Below are positions 1-7,868 of a stretch of DNA of 64,000 bases, piece after piece. Both the position numbers and the translations under genes were made by a program. How positions within the stretch are numbered: position 1 is the first letter of the stretch; every line of letters begins with the position of its first letter. Source of the stretch: JABDJX01 sp039942715 (GTDB taxonomy: Bacteria; Pseudomonadota; Alphaproteobacteria; Rhodobacterales; Rhodobacteraceae); assembly GCA_039942715.1 (NCBI GenBank), contig JBDVBY010000001.1, forward strand, positions 248,001-312,000. Reading direction: 5' to 3'. The notes below the pieces were generated by a model. The model saw nothing but the letters and a program-made list of their open reading frames with translations. It was not told where the DNA came from and did not search any database.

Positions 1-2
1 CA

Positions 3-911
3 CAACTGATCGATACAGCGACAGGTGGTCATGTATGGGCGGAGCGGTACGACAGCGACGTAGAAGATATTTTCGCGCTTCAAGACGAAATCACAGCCAA
101 AATCGCGACTGCACTTCAGGTTAATTTGGTGAGAGCGCAAATCGCTCGACCCACCCACAGTGTCGAAGCTTACGAGCTTTGTCTCAAAGGGCGGGCTAAG
201 TTCTTCATGTTTTCTCCAGAGACAAACCGCGAGTGCATCAACCTATTCGAACAGGCTGTCGCGATTGATCCGAATTATTCCGATGCCTGGGCGGGCCAGG
301 TGTTCCCTTTTCAAAGCGGGTGGTCGTTTGCTTGGCCTGGCTACGACAAGGGCCTCGACATAGCTGCGGAAAAGGCCAGACGTGCCGTTGAGCTGGCGCC
401 AAACTCATCCTTGGCGCAAAGTAGGCTTGGATGGGTGCAAACCTTTCTTCGCCAGCCGGAGGCTTCGATAAATAGCTTCGAACGCGCCATCGTCATCGAT
501 CCGAACAACGCTGATACCTATATCTGGTTCAGCGAGGCATTGAACTACGCCGGTCAGCCAGAAAGAGCCGTGGAAGCGGGTGAAACGGCACTTCGGTTCG
601 ATCCCGTTGCGCCACCAAATGCGCTCCACCATATCGCGCATGGCTACTTCCTGTCGGGTGATCTGGAGAAGGCCGAGCAGTATGAACGGCGTGCGATCCG
701 CATGGCACCCTCTTTTCCTCCAGCGCGGTTGGTCATGTCCGCTATTATGGTGGCCGCAGGCCGTCCGGGTGAAGCAAAGGAACAAATGGCCGATATGCTG
801 GCCATTGACTCAAAATACAGCTTTCAACGCTACCACGAGCGCTACCCGTACCACGATCCCGAGCATCGCGACCGTATGGCTGCCGCCGTCAAAGCAGCAG
901 GCCTCACCTAA
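3..911 (+). CDS. C-terminal part of a TPR protein of the adenylate-cyclase/TolB-like type (5' end outside window)
   Basis: The reading frame is open from the left edge and ends at a TAA, so only the C-terminal 302 residues are visible. The first residues read QLIDTATGGHVWAERYD followed by DIFALQDEITAKIATAL, the usual linker between a TolB/FlgO-like domain and TPR repeats in proteobacterial class III cyclase-type or transcriptional regulator proteins. Several TPR units follow, for example around NLFEQAVAIDPNYSDAWAG and SFERAIVIDPNNADTYIWF. The N-terminal effector domain (cyclase or DNA-binding) lies outside the window, so the exact function cannot be fixed. A TTG at 126 is probably not a true start because family similarity extends upstream of it. 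Confidence 0.8.
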   Translation, partial: QLIDTATGGHVWAERYDSDVEDIFALQDEITAKIATALQVNLVRAQIARPTHSVEAYELCLKGRAKFFMFSPETNRECINLFEQAVAIDPNYSDAWAGQVFPFQSGWSFAWPGYDKGLDIAAEKARRAVELAPNSSLAQSRLGWVQTFLRQPEASINSFERAIVIDPNNADTYIWFSEALNYAGQPERAVEAGETALRFDPVAPPNALHHIAHGYFLSGDLEKAEQYERRAIRMAPSFPPARLVMSAIMVAAGRPGEAKEQMADMLAIDSKYSFQRYHERYPYHDPEHRDRMAAAVKAAGLT

Positions 912-1192
912 ACGTCGGGAAAAACCGGAACGTCCACTTCGTCCCGCTTTGCTGACCACCAACCCTTTTCTCGGATTGCATGCGCGGCGAATGCCCGGAA
1001 TGCGTGATGCAAGCGCAGCATCCAGACCGACCGGTGAAAGGCAGCTTTGGGCCGCAATGGCAGTGGCCGATGGATCAGTCGGGCCAAATGCTGCGATCGA
1101 TCTAATGACGGCAATGAGCCCAAAATTCCACATGCTGCGCCCTGCGCCAAGGTCCGCTCACGGGTTCATAGCCGGGTATGGATACAATTGCG
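912..1192. other. Intergenic stretch without a recognisable gene
   Basis: This lies between the TPR gene and the convergent Imm11-family gene. Frames here are open only as continuations of shadow frames, with no start signal or family similarity. It carries the first copy of a 40-bp repeat (1015-1054). Confidence 0.5.
1015..1054 (+). repeat. Dispersed 40-bp repeat, copy 1
   Basis: Begins GCAGCATC and ends GCTTTGGGCCG. It matches 2189-2228 at 29 of 40 positions without gaps; the first 8 and last 11 bases are identical. The two copies lie on either side of the Imm11-family gene in non-coding DNA. I recall similar GGCAGCTTTGGGCCG strings in other Roseobacter intergenic regions, but this could not be verified here. 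Confidence 0.45.
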
Positions 1193-1816
1193 TCAGATCA
1201 CTTTGCACTTTCGCAAACCAAGTCGGCGGGTCAATTTCGCGGCACGTAAGGCATCCACAAGATCGCCACTCATAAAAATTGCTTTCCACATAGTCTCCTC
1301 AAACCACAAATCAGCGCCAACAAGCGCGCCGTGATCAACAGCCACGTCGCCATTCTTAACAAGTGGGCCAATTCCCCACGGAATTGTTGGGTCGAGCTTT
1401 CTAACGTTTTCCGAGTTTTCTGGCAGAAGTGTATCTTTCCGCGTATCAAAATTGATGAAAAAATATTTTCCTCTAATTTCTGTCTTGCGATTGAATTGGA
1501 ATAGCTTGGTGGGGTGGAACGTGGTTTTACCAAGATCGAATTGCTTCAATACCGTCGCAAGCTCTTCATTCACCACCCAAAAGGACGCGCACTCGAAAAT
1601 AGGCGGCAAATTGCGGACCTTTTTCATCATGTCATTCACAAAACACTCTGAGGGAAATAAATTGGAGGGAATTGGATGGCCTAGCCTGAATCTTTTTAGG
1701 GCCTTACCAGCAGCATCGGCCTTCTCATCGTCGTCCCAAATGTCTGCCGTCAAGAACGGCTTCACCAACGTCGAGTCCTGCATCGCCCGACTGACCCAAA
1801 CGTCTCCACTATTCAT
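1193..1816 (-). CDS. Imm11-family (DUF1629) protein, candidate immunity protein
   Basis: A 207-residue protein starting at ATG 1816, preceded by AGACAGAGATTG; a TTG immediately upstream could add one residue. The pattern FWVVNEELATVLKQFDLG in the middle and ADLWFEETMWKAIFMSGDLV near the C terminus are hallmarks of the Imm11/DUF1629 family, whose members are predicted immunity proteins of polymorphic toxin systems. No signal peptide or membrane segment is seen, so it should be cytoplasmic. No toxin gene is adjacent: the left neighbour is a TPR protein and the right neighbour a phosphatase. It may be an orphan immunity gene or serve another role. Family assignment is from pattern memory only. 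Confidence 0.7.
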   Translation of the reverse strand: MNSGDVWVSRAMQDSTLVKPFLTADIWDDDEKADAAGKALKRFRLGHPIPSNLFPSECFVNDMMKKVRNLPPIFECASFWVVNEELATVLKQFDLGKTTFHPTKLFQFNRKTEIRGKYFFINFDTRKDTLLPENSENVRKLDPTIPWGIGPLVKNGDVAVDHGALVGADLWFEETMWKAIFMSGDLVDALRAAKLTRRLGLRKCKVI

Positions 1817-2416
1817 CAATCTCTGTCTTTTCCGCCTGAAATACCCACGGCAGCCCCCATCAATGGTTCAAGAACCCGCCTCGTCTTGATCGCCCTAAAA
1901 TAGGATTTCTCAAGCCACCCTTAGGTAGAGTCGGCCCAACTCTCGCAGGTTAGTCAACAGCGTATGCGTAGAAGTTCCGACATGCGACAGAATTTTTCAA
2001 CCAACGCCACTCATCCTACAAAACACAGCATTTGGATCGCGCGAGACTACCCAGACTTGTGGCGAAAGCTGAAGCCAAAGCAGACCTTAGGTCTATTACA
2101 ACCAAAGCCCGCTTCGTCCGCAGACTGCAAGTTCGTCCAACCCGAGAATTCGCACATGCGGCGTATGGCGGCAAAGCGGGCTGCCACCGCAGCATCTGGG
2201 TTGGCCGCTGGACGTCGGCTTTGGGCCGTTACCGAAACCTATCACCTTCTGCCTTAGGTATTGTTACTTTTGATTTTGAAATGCGTGGAAACCATTCCTG
2301 CAGAAGGCACTAGGTCGCCTCGCGCGCCCACGTGTAGCGTTGAGATGATGAAAGGCATAGATTGTTCAAAGACCGAAGCAGCAGTTCGCCGATCCCTAAC
2401 ATTTGGAAATTTCAAA
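1817..2416. other. Long intergenic stretch without a recognisable gene
   Basis: About 600 bases between two divergent genes. Short frames exist at 1964-2257 and 2032-2313, but they have arginine/lysine-rich compositions unlike real proteins and lack convincing ribosome-binding sites. It carries repeat copy 2 (2189-2228). It probably holds the promoters of both flanking genes; no clear -35/-10 pair was identified. Confidence 0.5.
2189..2228 (+). repeat. Dispersed 40-bp repeat, copy 2
   Basis: Second copy of the element at 1015-1054, in the same orientation, 29/40 identical and gap-free. The conserved ends are GCAGCATC and GCTTTGGGCCG. It lies in non-coding DNA between the Imm11-family gene and the histidine phosphatase gene. 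Confidence 0.45.
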
Positions 2417-2962
2417 GTGACTATTTATCTCATTCGACACGCGCAATCGGCCTTCAATGCAGTTTACGATCCAAACAAGCCGGACCCGATGATATTTGAT
2501 GCACCGATCACGGCACTTGGCGAAACCCAAGCTTTGGAAGCGCGCGCCAAGGTCAAGCGCCTTGATCTTGCAAACGTCATCGTTTCGCCGCTTACCAGAA
2601 CCCTGCAAACGGCCCATCTGATATTTGGTGACACATTGCCGTTTCAAATTGATGCAATCGTGCGAGAGCAACTTTGTAACAGCTGCGACGTCGGGCGACC
2701 GCCTCAGGAACTTGCCCAAGTCTATCCGCATCTTGATTTTGATCATTTGGACGAATGCTGGTGGCATGACGGAAAAAAAGACCATCGGGGATTTTCGGTG
2801 GAACCTGACGAAACCGTGCAGGAGCGCGCGAAATCGTTCGCCGAATTTCTAAAGCGCGAGCGGACACACTCCACAGCGATTGTCACGCATGGCAACTTCA
2901 TCAAAGCGCTGACCGGAATACAGCCCAACAACTGCGATGTGATAAAGTACGAACCTGACTAA
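2417..2962 (+). CDS. Histidine phosphatase family protein
   Basis: A 181-residue cytoplasmic protein of the phosphoglycerate mutase-like branch. The catalytic RHG-type motif is LIRHAQSAFN (His at residue 8), followed by VSPLTRTLQTA with the second phosphate-binding arginine, and IVTHGNFIKAL with the second catalytic histidine near the C terminus. I chose the GTG at 2417 because the family motif then begins at residue 3, as in relatives. In-frame ATGs at 2345 and 2348 would add 23-24 residues that look unlike the family, and the ribosome-binding site of the GTG is weak. The substrate cannot be read from the sequence. It stands alone in the accessory left part of the window. Confidence 0.75.
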   Translation: MTIYLIRHAQSAFNAVYDPNKPDPMIFDAPITALGETQALEARAKVKRLDLANVIVSPLTRTLQTAHLIFGDTLPFQIDAIVREQLCNSCDVGRPPQELAQVYPHLDFDHLDECWWHDGKKDHRGFSVEPDETVQERAKSFAEFLKRERTHSTAIVTHGNFIKALTGIQPNNCDVIKYEPD

Positions 2963-3361
2963 CGCATTTGGCAAGGCGCGCGTTGGGCGACGGTTTAGAG
3001 AACCTGCAATTTTTACCGTCATCTAAATCTTCCAGACCGTTCGAGTGCAACAGTTTGTACAGGAGTCTGTTTTTTAGCACTGTTGTGACCGCGTGTCTTT
3101 TAAGCTGCGAGCAGGGCGTTTTGCGAATACAACACGATGGTGAGATGCGACCCGTGTTGCTGCGTGGGCGGTGAATAGTGGTAAGAACTCAGTCTTCCAA
3201 GCTAATGTCTCTGTCTACAAATTACCTACAAAGTGGCGGCACAGTTCGCGCACTCCGCACCATTTGGAAATTCGCGTCCGTTTCTATTGGTAAGCTAGAT
3301 GGTGGGTTCTTACGACGCATTTAGCAATTATTACTTAAAAACAAGTAGTTATATTAATTGT
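2963..3361. other. Intergenic stretch next to the 3' end of tRNA-Ser
   Basis: About 400 bases with no plausible gene. It becomes A/T-rich toward 3345-3360, directly beyond the CCA end of the tRNA gene. I looked for a second copy of the tRNA 3' end that could mark an attachment site and found none; only the six bases TGGCGG recur near 3232. Confidence 0.5.
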
Positions 3362-3451
3362 TGGCGGAGAGACAGGGATTCGAACCCTGGGTAGGCTTGC
3401 ACCCACAACGGTTTTCGAGACCGCCCCGTTCGACCACTCCGGCACCTCTCC
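3362..3451 (-). tRNA. tRNA-Ser (anticodon CGA)
   Basis: Read on the minus strand it begins GGAGAGGTGCCGGAGTGGTC and ends with GGTTCGAATCCC, TCTCCG and an encoded CCA. The acceptor stem pairs GGAGAGG with its 3' partner. The anticodon arm is GCGGT-CTCGAAA-ACCGT, giving anticodon CGA, which decodes UCG. The long variable arm GTGGGTGCAAGCCTACC, typical of class II serine tRNAs, and the 90-nt length fit. Confidence 0.95.
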
Positions 3452-3566
3452 GTGATCTGAGAGCGCGGGATAAGCGATGGGGTAGGGCTGTGCAAGCTTT
3501 TTTGCCCAATGCTCTTTGGATCCGGGCCGCAGTGTCCTAAGTGTGGGGGATATAGGAGTATATCTG

Positions 3567-4385
3567 ATGGGCTTTTTCCGTATTCTTTTGGTGTCTTTGC
3601 TGACCCTGCCACAGTTGGCGCTTGCTGCGACGCCCGGCGAACTTGATCGTCTTTACACGGCGTTGCGCGGCACCGATCTGATGGAGATCCTAAGCGAAGA
3701 GGGACGTGTGCAGTCTGAAGAGCTACAGGCGGATATGTTTCCCGGACGCAGCAACGCGTCTTGGGTGGCGACGTCTTCGGCCATTTACGACGTGGAAAAA
3801 ATGCGCGTCACTTTCCGCGCCCGGTTTAACGCAGAACTGACGGATACGGATGTAAGTGAAATTCTGGACTATCTCGAAAGCGATGAAGGCAAACGCGTCG
3901 TCAATCTCGAGGTGGATGCGCGGCGTGCATTGATGGATGACGCTGTTGAAGAAGCTGCGCGCGAAGCTTTTGGAGAGTTGAAGATTGCGGACGAAGCGCG
4001 TCTTGATCGTCTTGAAGCCTTTGTGGATGCCAACAACCTGATCGACCTTAACGTTTCGGGCGCGCTTAACTCTAATCTGTCTTTTTACAACGGATTGGCT
4101 GCGGGCGGTGGGTTTGAACTGCCACAAGACGAGATTCTGGCAGATATCTGGGAAAGTGCGGATGAAATTCGCGCGGATGCGACAGAATGGATGTTCGGCT
4201 ATCTGACAATGGCTTACGAGCCACTCGAGGATCAAGCACTTGATACCTATATATCTTTGTCTGAAACGCCGTCTGGGAAGGCTCTGAACCGCGCGCTGTT
4301 TGCTGCTTTTGATGATCTTTTCCGCGGCATTTCTTTTGATCTTGGCAAAGCGGCCTCGCGGTTCACCCAGGGCGATGACATCTAG
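3567..4385 (+). CDS. DUF2059 domain-containing exported protein
   Basis: A 272-residue protein of unknown function. It starts at ATG 3567 behind a strong AGGAG ribosome-binding site. The first 20 residues, GFFRILLVSLLTLPQLALAA, form a Sec signal peptide with probable cleavage after ALA, so it is likely periplasmic. The remainder is helical and acidic. A DUF2059-like segment is seen around ADMFPGRSNASWVA and ILDYLESDEGKRVVNLE, and a similar helical stretch recurs near the C terminus (YISLSETPSGKALNRALF), suggesting an internal repeat. Homologues are widespread in Rhodobacteraceae without known role. An upstream in-frame extension to 3516 would destroy the signal peptide. Confidence 0.8.
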   Translation: MGFFRILLVSLLTLPQLALAATPGELDRLYTALRGTDLMEILSEEGRVQSEELQADMFPGRSNASWVATSSAIYDVEKMRVTFRARFNAELTDTDVSEILDYLESDEGKRVVNLEVDARRALMDDAVEEAAREAFGELKIADEARLDRLEAFVDANNLIDLNVSGALNSNLSFYNGLAAGGGFELPQDEILADIWESADEIRADATEWMFGYLTMAYEPLEDQALDTYISLSETPSGKALNRALFAAFDDLFRGISFDLGKAASRFTQGDDI

Positions 4386-4396
4386 GCAAAATGCGC

Positions 4397-4416
4397 GCGT
4401 TTGAACACGCAAACGC
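4397..4416 (+). terminator. Weak terminator-like hairpin after the DUF2059 gene
   Basis: GCGTTTG and CAAACGC form a perfect 7-bp stem around a 6-base loop, 11 bases after the stop codon. There is no T-tract behind it, so a termination role is uncertain. Confidence 0.3.
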
Positions 4417-4510
4417 CCTAATCTCGCCGCAAGCTGTCCGCAGTTTTGCTTCACTCGTTACGCTAAATGCCCAAGAAATTCGGGCAAACAGTAAAGTTTC
4501 AGGAGCAAAC

Positions 4511-4846
4511 ATGTCGGACGCAATGCAGGTCGCACAAACACGTCGCGCAGGATATCAAAAAGCCATCGCACAAAAAGAAACAGAGATCGCTGAACTAAGA
4601 GAGCATCTCGAAGACTTGGACAATTTTCTAGAATTCGGTGAATCGCTGATGGGCAACGACCCGGCAGCAGCGGCCACAACGGGTGCACGCACCGTTGTGT
4701 CGCGCCCAGCAACATCGCGACCCGTTGAGCCTGTTAAGGCCGACGAAAAGGCCGAGGCCAAGTCAGACGATAGCGATGAGTGGGGCTCGGATGACGATGC
4801 GCCAAAAGAGAGCATCGCACGTGTTCTGGCGTCTCGCGCAGGATAA
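4511..4846 (+). CDS. Small hypothetical coiled-coil protein with acidic C terminus
   Basis: An 111-residue protein starting at ATG 4511, preceded by CAGGAGCAAAC, a good ribosome-binding site. Residues 1-50 (RRAGYQKAIAQKETEIAEL and following) form a likely coiled coil. Residues 55-80 are Ala/Thr/Pro-rich, and the C-terminal third is strongly acidic (SDDSDEWGSDDDAP). No enzyme motif, signal peptide or membrane segment is visible. It is a single gene ended by a clear terminator. I do not recognise a named family; similar small proteins occur in Roseobacters. Function unknown. Confidence 0.65.
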   Translation: MSDAMQVAQTRRAGYQKAIAQKETEIAELREHLEDLDNFLEFGESLMGNDPAAAATTGARTVVSRPATSRPVEPVKADEKAEAKSDDSDEWGSDDDAPKESIARVLASRAG

Positions 4847-4871
4847 GTATTAAACCTTACGGTTTCGAAGA

Positions 4872-4899
4872 GGGCTGCGCTATTTGCGCGGCCCTTTTT
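4872..4899 (+). terminator. Rho-independent terminator after the small coiled-coil gene
   Basis: GGGCTGCGC and GCGCGGCCC form a 9-bp stem with one G-T pair and the loop TATTT, directly followed by TTTTT. It lies 25 bases after the stop codon at 4846. Confidence 0.85.
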
Positions 4900-5101
4900 A
4901 GTATGAGCGATCGCTTGACTTGAAAGCGCGCTTCGGCAATAAGCCGGGCATCGGCGGGCAAATGCTCGCCTTTCATATTTTTAACGACGTCCAATCCGGG
5001 GCGCGCAGTTCGAGGCGGCTTTGCCTTTCCAATGTGGAAAGAGGGCCAAAAACACCGGGAAACCGGGGCCACAGGACGCGACAGAGAAAAGGAACGACCC
5101 T

Positions 5102-5824
5102 ATGTTTGCGGTCATGAAGACAGGCGGGAAGCAATACCGCGTTCAAGCGGGCGATGTGCTTCGCGTTGAAAAAATTGCCGCCGAAGCTGGCGAAAAAGTT
5201 CAATTCAACGACGTTTTGATGGTTGGCACCACAGTGGGTACACCCATGGTTGATGGCGCGGCTGTTCAGGCGGACGTGATCGATCAGATCAAAGGCGACA
5301 AGGTGATCAACTTTGTACGTCGTCGTCGTAAGCACTCGTCCAAGCGGACCAAAGGCCACCGTCAGCAGCTAACTTTGCTGCGCGTGACAGACATCCTTGA
5401 AAAGGGTGGCGACAAGTCTGGTGTAAAGGCTGCTATTGGTGGCGCTGGTATGGTTGTGGCGGCTGCGGTTGCATCGGCCAAGCCTGCTGCAAAGAAAAAA
5501 GCCGCTCCTAAAAAGGAAGCTGCACCTAAGAAAGAAGCGAAAGCTGAAAAGCCAGCTGCCAAGGAAGAGGCTCCTAAAGCCGCTCCAAAGAAAGCCGCCC
5601 CTAAAAAGGCAGCTGCCAAAGACGGCGCTGACGATCTAAAGCGCATCAGCGGCGTGGGCCCGGCGCTTGAGAAAAAGCTGCATGGCTTTGGCATCACCAC
5701 GTTCGCGCAGATCGCTGCATGGACACCCGAAGAAATTGCTGACTTTGACGACAAGCTGTCGTTCAAAGGCCGTATCGAGCGCGATGAGTGGCTGAAGCAA
5801 GCCGCTGAATTCGACGCTGAATAA
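5102..5824 (+). CDS. rplU: 50S ribosomal protein L21 with C-terminal helix-hairpin-helix-like extension
   Basis: A 240-residue form of L21, about twice the usual ~100. Residues 1-102 are a normal L21 (MFAVMKTGGKQYRVQAGD at the start; KRTKGHRQQLTLLRV near its end). Residues about 135-178 form an Ala/Lys/Pro-rich linker of repeated KKAAPKKEA units. Residues about 179-240 form a compact domain beginning DDLKRISGVGPALEKKLHGF, which resembles helix-hairpin-helix DNA/RNA-binding modules seen at the ends of several alphaproteobacterial proteins. ATG 5102 follows GAAAAGGAACGACCC. It forms an operon with rpmA 14 bases downstream. L21 binds 23S rRNA in the large subunit; the role of the tail is unknown. 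Confidence 0.93.
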   Translation: MFAVMKTGGKQYRVQAGDVLRVEKIAAEAGEKVQFNDVLMVGTTVGTPMVDGAAVQADVIDQIKGDKVINFVRRRRKHSSKRTKGHRQQLTLLRVTDILEKGGDKSGVKAAIGGAGMVVAAAVASAKPAAKKKAAPKKEAAPKKEAKAEKPAAKEEAPKAAPKKAAPKKAAAKDGADDLKRISGVGPALEKKLHGFGITTFAQIAAWTPEEIADFDDKLSFKGRIERDEWLKQAAEFDAE

Positions 5825-5838
5825 AGGAGTAAGGAAAG

Positions 5839-6108
5839 ATGGCACACAAAAAAGCAGGTGGCTCAAGCCGTAACGGCCGCGACTCAGCCGGTCGTCGCCT
5901 TGGTGTGAAAAAGTACGGTGGCGAAAACGTCATTCCGGGCAACATCATCATCCGTCAGCGCGGCACAAAGTGTTGGCCGGGCGAGGGCGTTGGCATGGGC
6001 AAAGATCACACGATCTTCGCAAAAGTCGAAGGCAACGTGACGTTCCACAAAGGCCTCAAAGGCCGCACCTTTATTTCCGTACTCCCAGAGGCGAAAGCCG
6101 CCGAGTAA
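5839..6108 (+). CDS. rpmA: 50S ribosomal protein L27
   Basis: An 89-residue protein with the conserved L27 N terminus MAHKKAGGSSRNGRDSAG and the motif GTKCWPGEGVGMGKDHTIFA. L27 is a large-subunit protein whose N-terminal arm reaches the peptidyl transferase centre. There is no N-terminal propeptide of the Firmicutes type. ATG 5839 follows AAGGAGTAAGGAAAG. It is co-transcribed with rplU, and a hairpin follows at 6131. Confidence 0.97.
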   Translation: MAHKKAGGSSRNGRDSAGRRLGVKKYGGENVIPGNIIIRQRGTKCWPGEGVGMGKDHTIFAKVEGNVTFHKGLKGRTFISVLPEAKAAE

Positions 6109-6130
6109 CCGGACCTTTGAATTAAGATAC

Positions 6131-6160
6131 AAAGGGGTCGGTTGAAAAACCGGCCCCTTA
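6131..6160 (+). terminator. Terminator-like hairpin after rpmA
   Basis: AAGGGGTCGGTT pairs with AACCGGCCCCTT (12 bp with one G-T pair) around the loop GAAA. The T-run after the stem is poor, so it may be a partial terminator between rpmA and the GNAT genes or an RNA-stability element. Confidence 0.6.
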
Positions 6161-6249
6161 ACCGTTTCTGGAACGGGTTGCGCCACATCACTGCCATACC
6201 CATGTGTAGAATGCGCGCGAAATCCCACGGACGCTGGAGGAGAGCACCC

Positions 6250-6786
6250 GTGAAAATAGATACGATTGTAAATCAGCCTGTGGTCGAAACCGACCGCTTG
6301 TTACTGCGCCCCGTGCGCCGCTCTGATGCTGGCTTATTGGAGCTTTACGGCGCTGATGAGCGTGTGGCGCGCATGACGCGCTCTATTCCTCATCCTTTGC
6401 CCCCGGGCACGACAGAGGCGTTCATCGCCCGCGCGCTCGCCGAGGATCGCAGCGAAGACGTTTGGATCCTTGACGGCTCAGGCGCTGGTCTGGCCGAAGT
6501 ATTGGGCGCGATTGGGCTGGAGCGAATGGACCGCGAACAGTCAGAGATCGGCTATTGGGTCGCGCCTGCATTCTGGAACAAAGGTTTGGCATCAGAGGCG
6601 GTCACAGCCATCGTAGCAGCCAACCCTCTGGGAAATAAAACGATGTTCGCATCGGTGTTTCAGGACAACCCAGTGTCAGCGCGCATTTTGACCAATACGG
6701 GCTTTGAATACCTTGGCGATGCCGAGGCGTTTTCTGTCGCGCGCACCGCTCCGGTGCCGACCTGGACCTATTTGAAGCGGTATTAG
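6250..6786 (+). CDS. GNAT-family N-acetyltransferase (RimJ/RimL-like)
   Basis: A 178-residue acetyltransferase. It starts at GTG 6250 after CTGGAGGAGAGCACCC; the frame is open upstream to 6142, but that part overlaps the rpmA terminator. The family start TDRLLLRPVRRSDAGLL is seen at residues 14-30, the acetyl-CoA region IGYWVAPAFWNKGLASEAV near residue 99, and DNPVSARILTNTGFEYLGD near the C terminus. RimJ/RimL relatives acetylate N-terminal or small-molecule amines; the substrate is not evident here. It is 4 bases from a tandem-GNAT gene, and both lie upstream of obgE, so they probably share an operon. Confidence 0.85.
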   Translation: MKIDTIVNQPVVETDRLLLRPVRRSDAGLLELYGADERVARMTRSIPHPLPPGTTEAFIARALAEDRSEDVWILDGSGAGLAEVLGAIGLERMDREQSEIGYWVAPAFWNKGLASEAVTAIVAANPLGNKTMFASVFQDNPVSARILTNTGFEYLGDAEAFSVARTAPVPTWTYLKRY

Positions 6787-6790
6787 GCAA

Positions 6791-7819
6791 ATGACACAAG
6801 CCGCGCTTCCCACCTTACGGACGCCGCGGCTTGAGCTTCGGCCCCTACAGGAAAATGACGCCGACGCCATTGCGCGCGGCGTTGGCAACTATGACGTCAG
6901 CAAATGGCTGGCGGTTGTGCCGTACCCCTATGATGCGGATGACGCGCGCAGTTTCCTTGCGCATGTGGCGGCCCAAGACAAACCCTTTTGGGCGATCTGC
7001 AACGCGCACGGTCTGCAAGGGATTATATCGCTTGATGACGAGTTGGCCTATTGGGTCGGGCGCGATGTTTGGGGCAAAGGGTATGGCTTTGAAGCGGCGG
7101 TTGCCGTGGTGGCGCATTGGTTCTCCGATGCGGAAAACACCGTGCTGAATTCGGGCTACTTTGATGGCAACATGCGCTCCGGTGCGTTGCTGCGCGCCCT
7201 AGGATTCAAGCCCACGCAGCGGATCACACGGTTTGCAAAGTCGTTTCAACAAGATGTCGTGTCCAATCAGATGACCCTGACACGGGATGCTTGGAACGCC
7301 CGTATGGACTTTACGCTTTATACACCGCGACTAACGTTGCGTCCGCTGAAGCGTGAGGATGCCAAAGCTTTTGCCGCGCTTACCGTGCCGGAGGTAACCC
7401 GCAATCTGGCGCGTGTTTCTACAGGCATGAGCGTTCAGGACGTGATCGCGGATCTGCCCCGGCGGCGGTGGCGGGGGTATGTTGGTTTCACAATCGGAAT
7501 CGAAAAACAGGGCGAGTTGATCGGCACCATTGGGTTTGGTGGTCAGCCCTCCATCGGTTACTTCATTGGGCCTGAGCATTGGGGCCAGGGGATCATGAGC
7601 GAAGCGCTTTCCGCTTTTCTACCCGAGCTGTTTAATCGGTTTCCGATCAATCGCTTACATGCTGATCACTTCGAGGATAACCCTGCATCCGGCACGCTTT
7701 TGCGCAAATTCGGCTTCAAAGAGGTGGGACGCGATATACATACCTCAAAGGCAAGGCTTGAGCCTGCGCCCGTGATCACATACGCGTTGGCGCGAGAAAG
7801 CCTGAGGGTGCCGGTATGA
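6791..7819 (+). CDS. Tandem GNAT-family N-acetyltransferase (two domains)
   Basis: A 342-residue protein made of two complete GNAT domains. Domain 1 (residues about 8-165) has the start TPRLELRPLQENDADAI and acetyl-CoA region VGRDVWGKGYGFEAA. Domain 2 (about 177-335) has TPRLTLRPLKREDAKAF, IGYFIGPEHWGQGIMSEAL and DNPASGTLLRKFGFKEVG. The motifs match those of the preceding single-domain gene, suggesting local duplication. The stop codon TGA overlaps an ATG at 7816 (ATGA) that starts a copy of the obgE N-terminal coding sequence. Substrate unknown. Confidence 0.85.
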   Translation: MTQAALPTLRTPRLELRPLQENDADAIARGVGNYDVSKWLAVVPYPYDADDARSFLAHVAAQDKPFWAICNAHGLQGIISLDDELAYWVGRDVWGKGYGFEAAVAVVAHWFSDAENTVLNSGYFDGNMRSGALLRALGFKPTQRITRFAKSFQQDVVSNQMTLTRDAWNARMDFTLYTPRLTLRPLKREDAKAFAALTVPEVTRNLARVSTGMSVQDVIADLPRRRWRGYVGFTIGIEKQGELIGTIGFGGQPSIGYFIGPEHWGQGIMSEALSAFLPELFNRFPINRLHADHFEDNPASGTLLRKFGFKEVGRDIHTSKARLEPAPVITYALARESLRVPV

Positions 7820-7840
7820 AGTTTCTAGATCTTGCGCGTG
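7816..7840 (+). repeat. Vestigial duplicate of the obgE start
   Basis: ATGAAGTTTCTAGATCTTGC and the next bases match the first 23 bases of obgE at 8138 with one mismatch. Read as protein it gives MKFLDLARAHTQMIAI and a stop, against the obgE start MKFLDLARVTIRSGSG. CTGAGGG also occurs upstream of both copies (7802 and 8119). The copies flank the small membrane-protein gene. Confidence 0.75.
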
Positions 7841-7868
7841 CGCATACGCAGATGATTGCGATTTGAAT

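Noticed and set aside
580..1275. Frame of 231 codons on the plus strand
   Set aside because: It overlaps the TPR gene in another frame, has Trp/Arg-rich shadow composition and no start signal.
1964..2313. Two overlapping frames of 93-97 codons
   Set aside because: No ribosome-binding site, unusual composition, overlap with the 40-bp repeat.
3225..3245. Possible attachment-site copy of the tRNA-Ser 3' end
   Set aside because: Only TGGCGG matches; too short.
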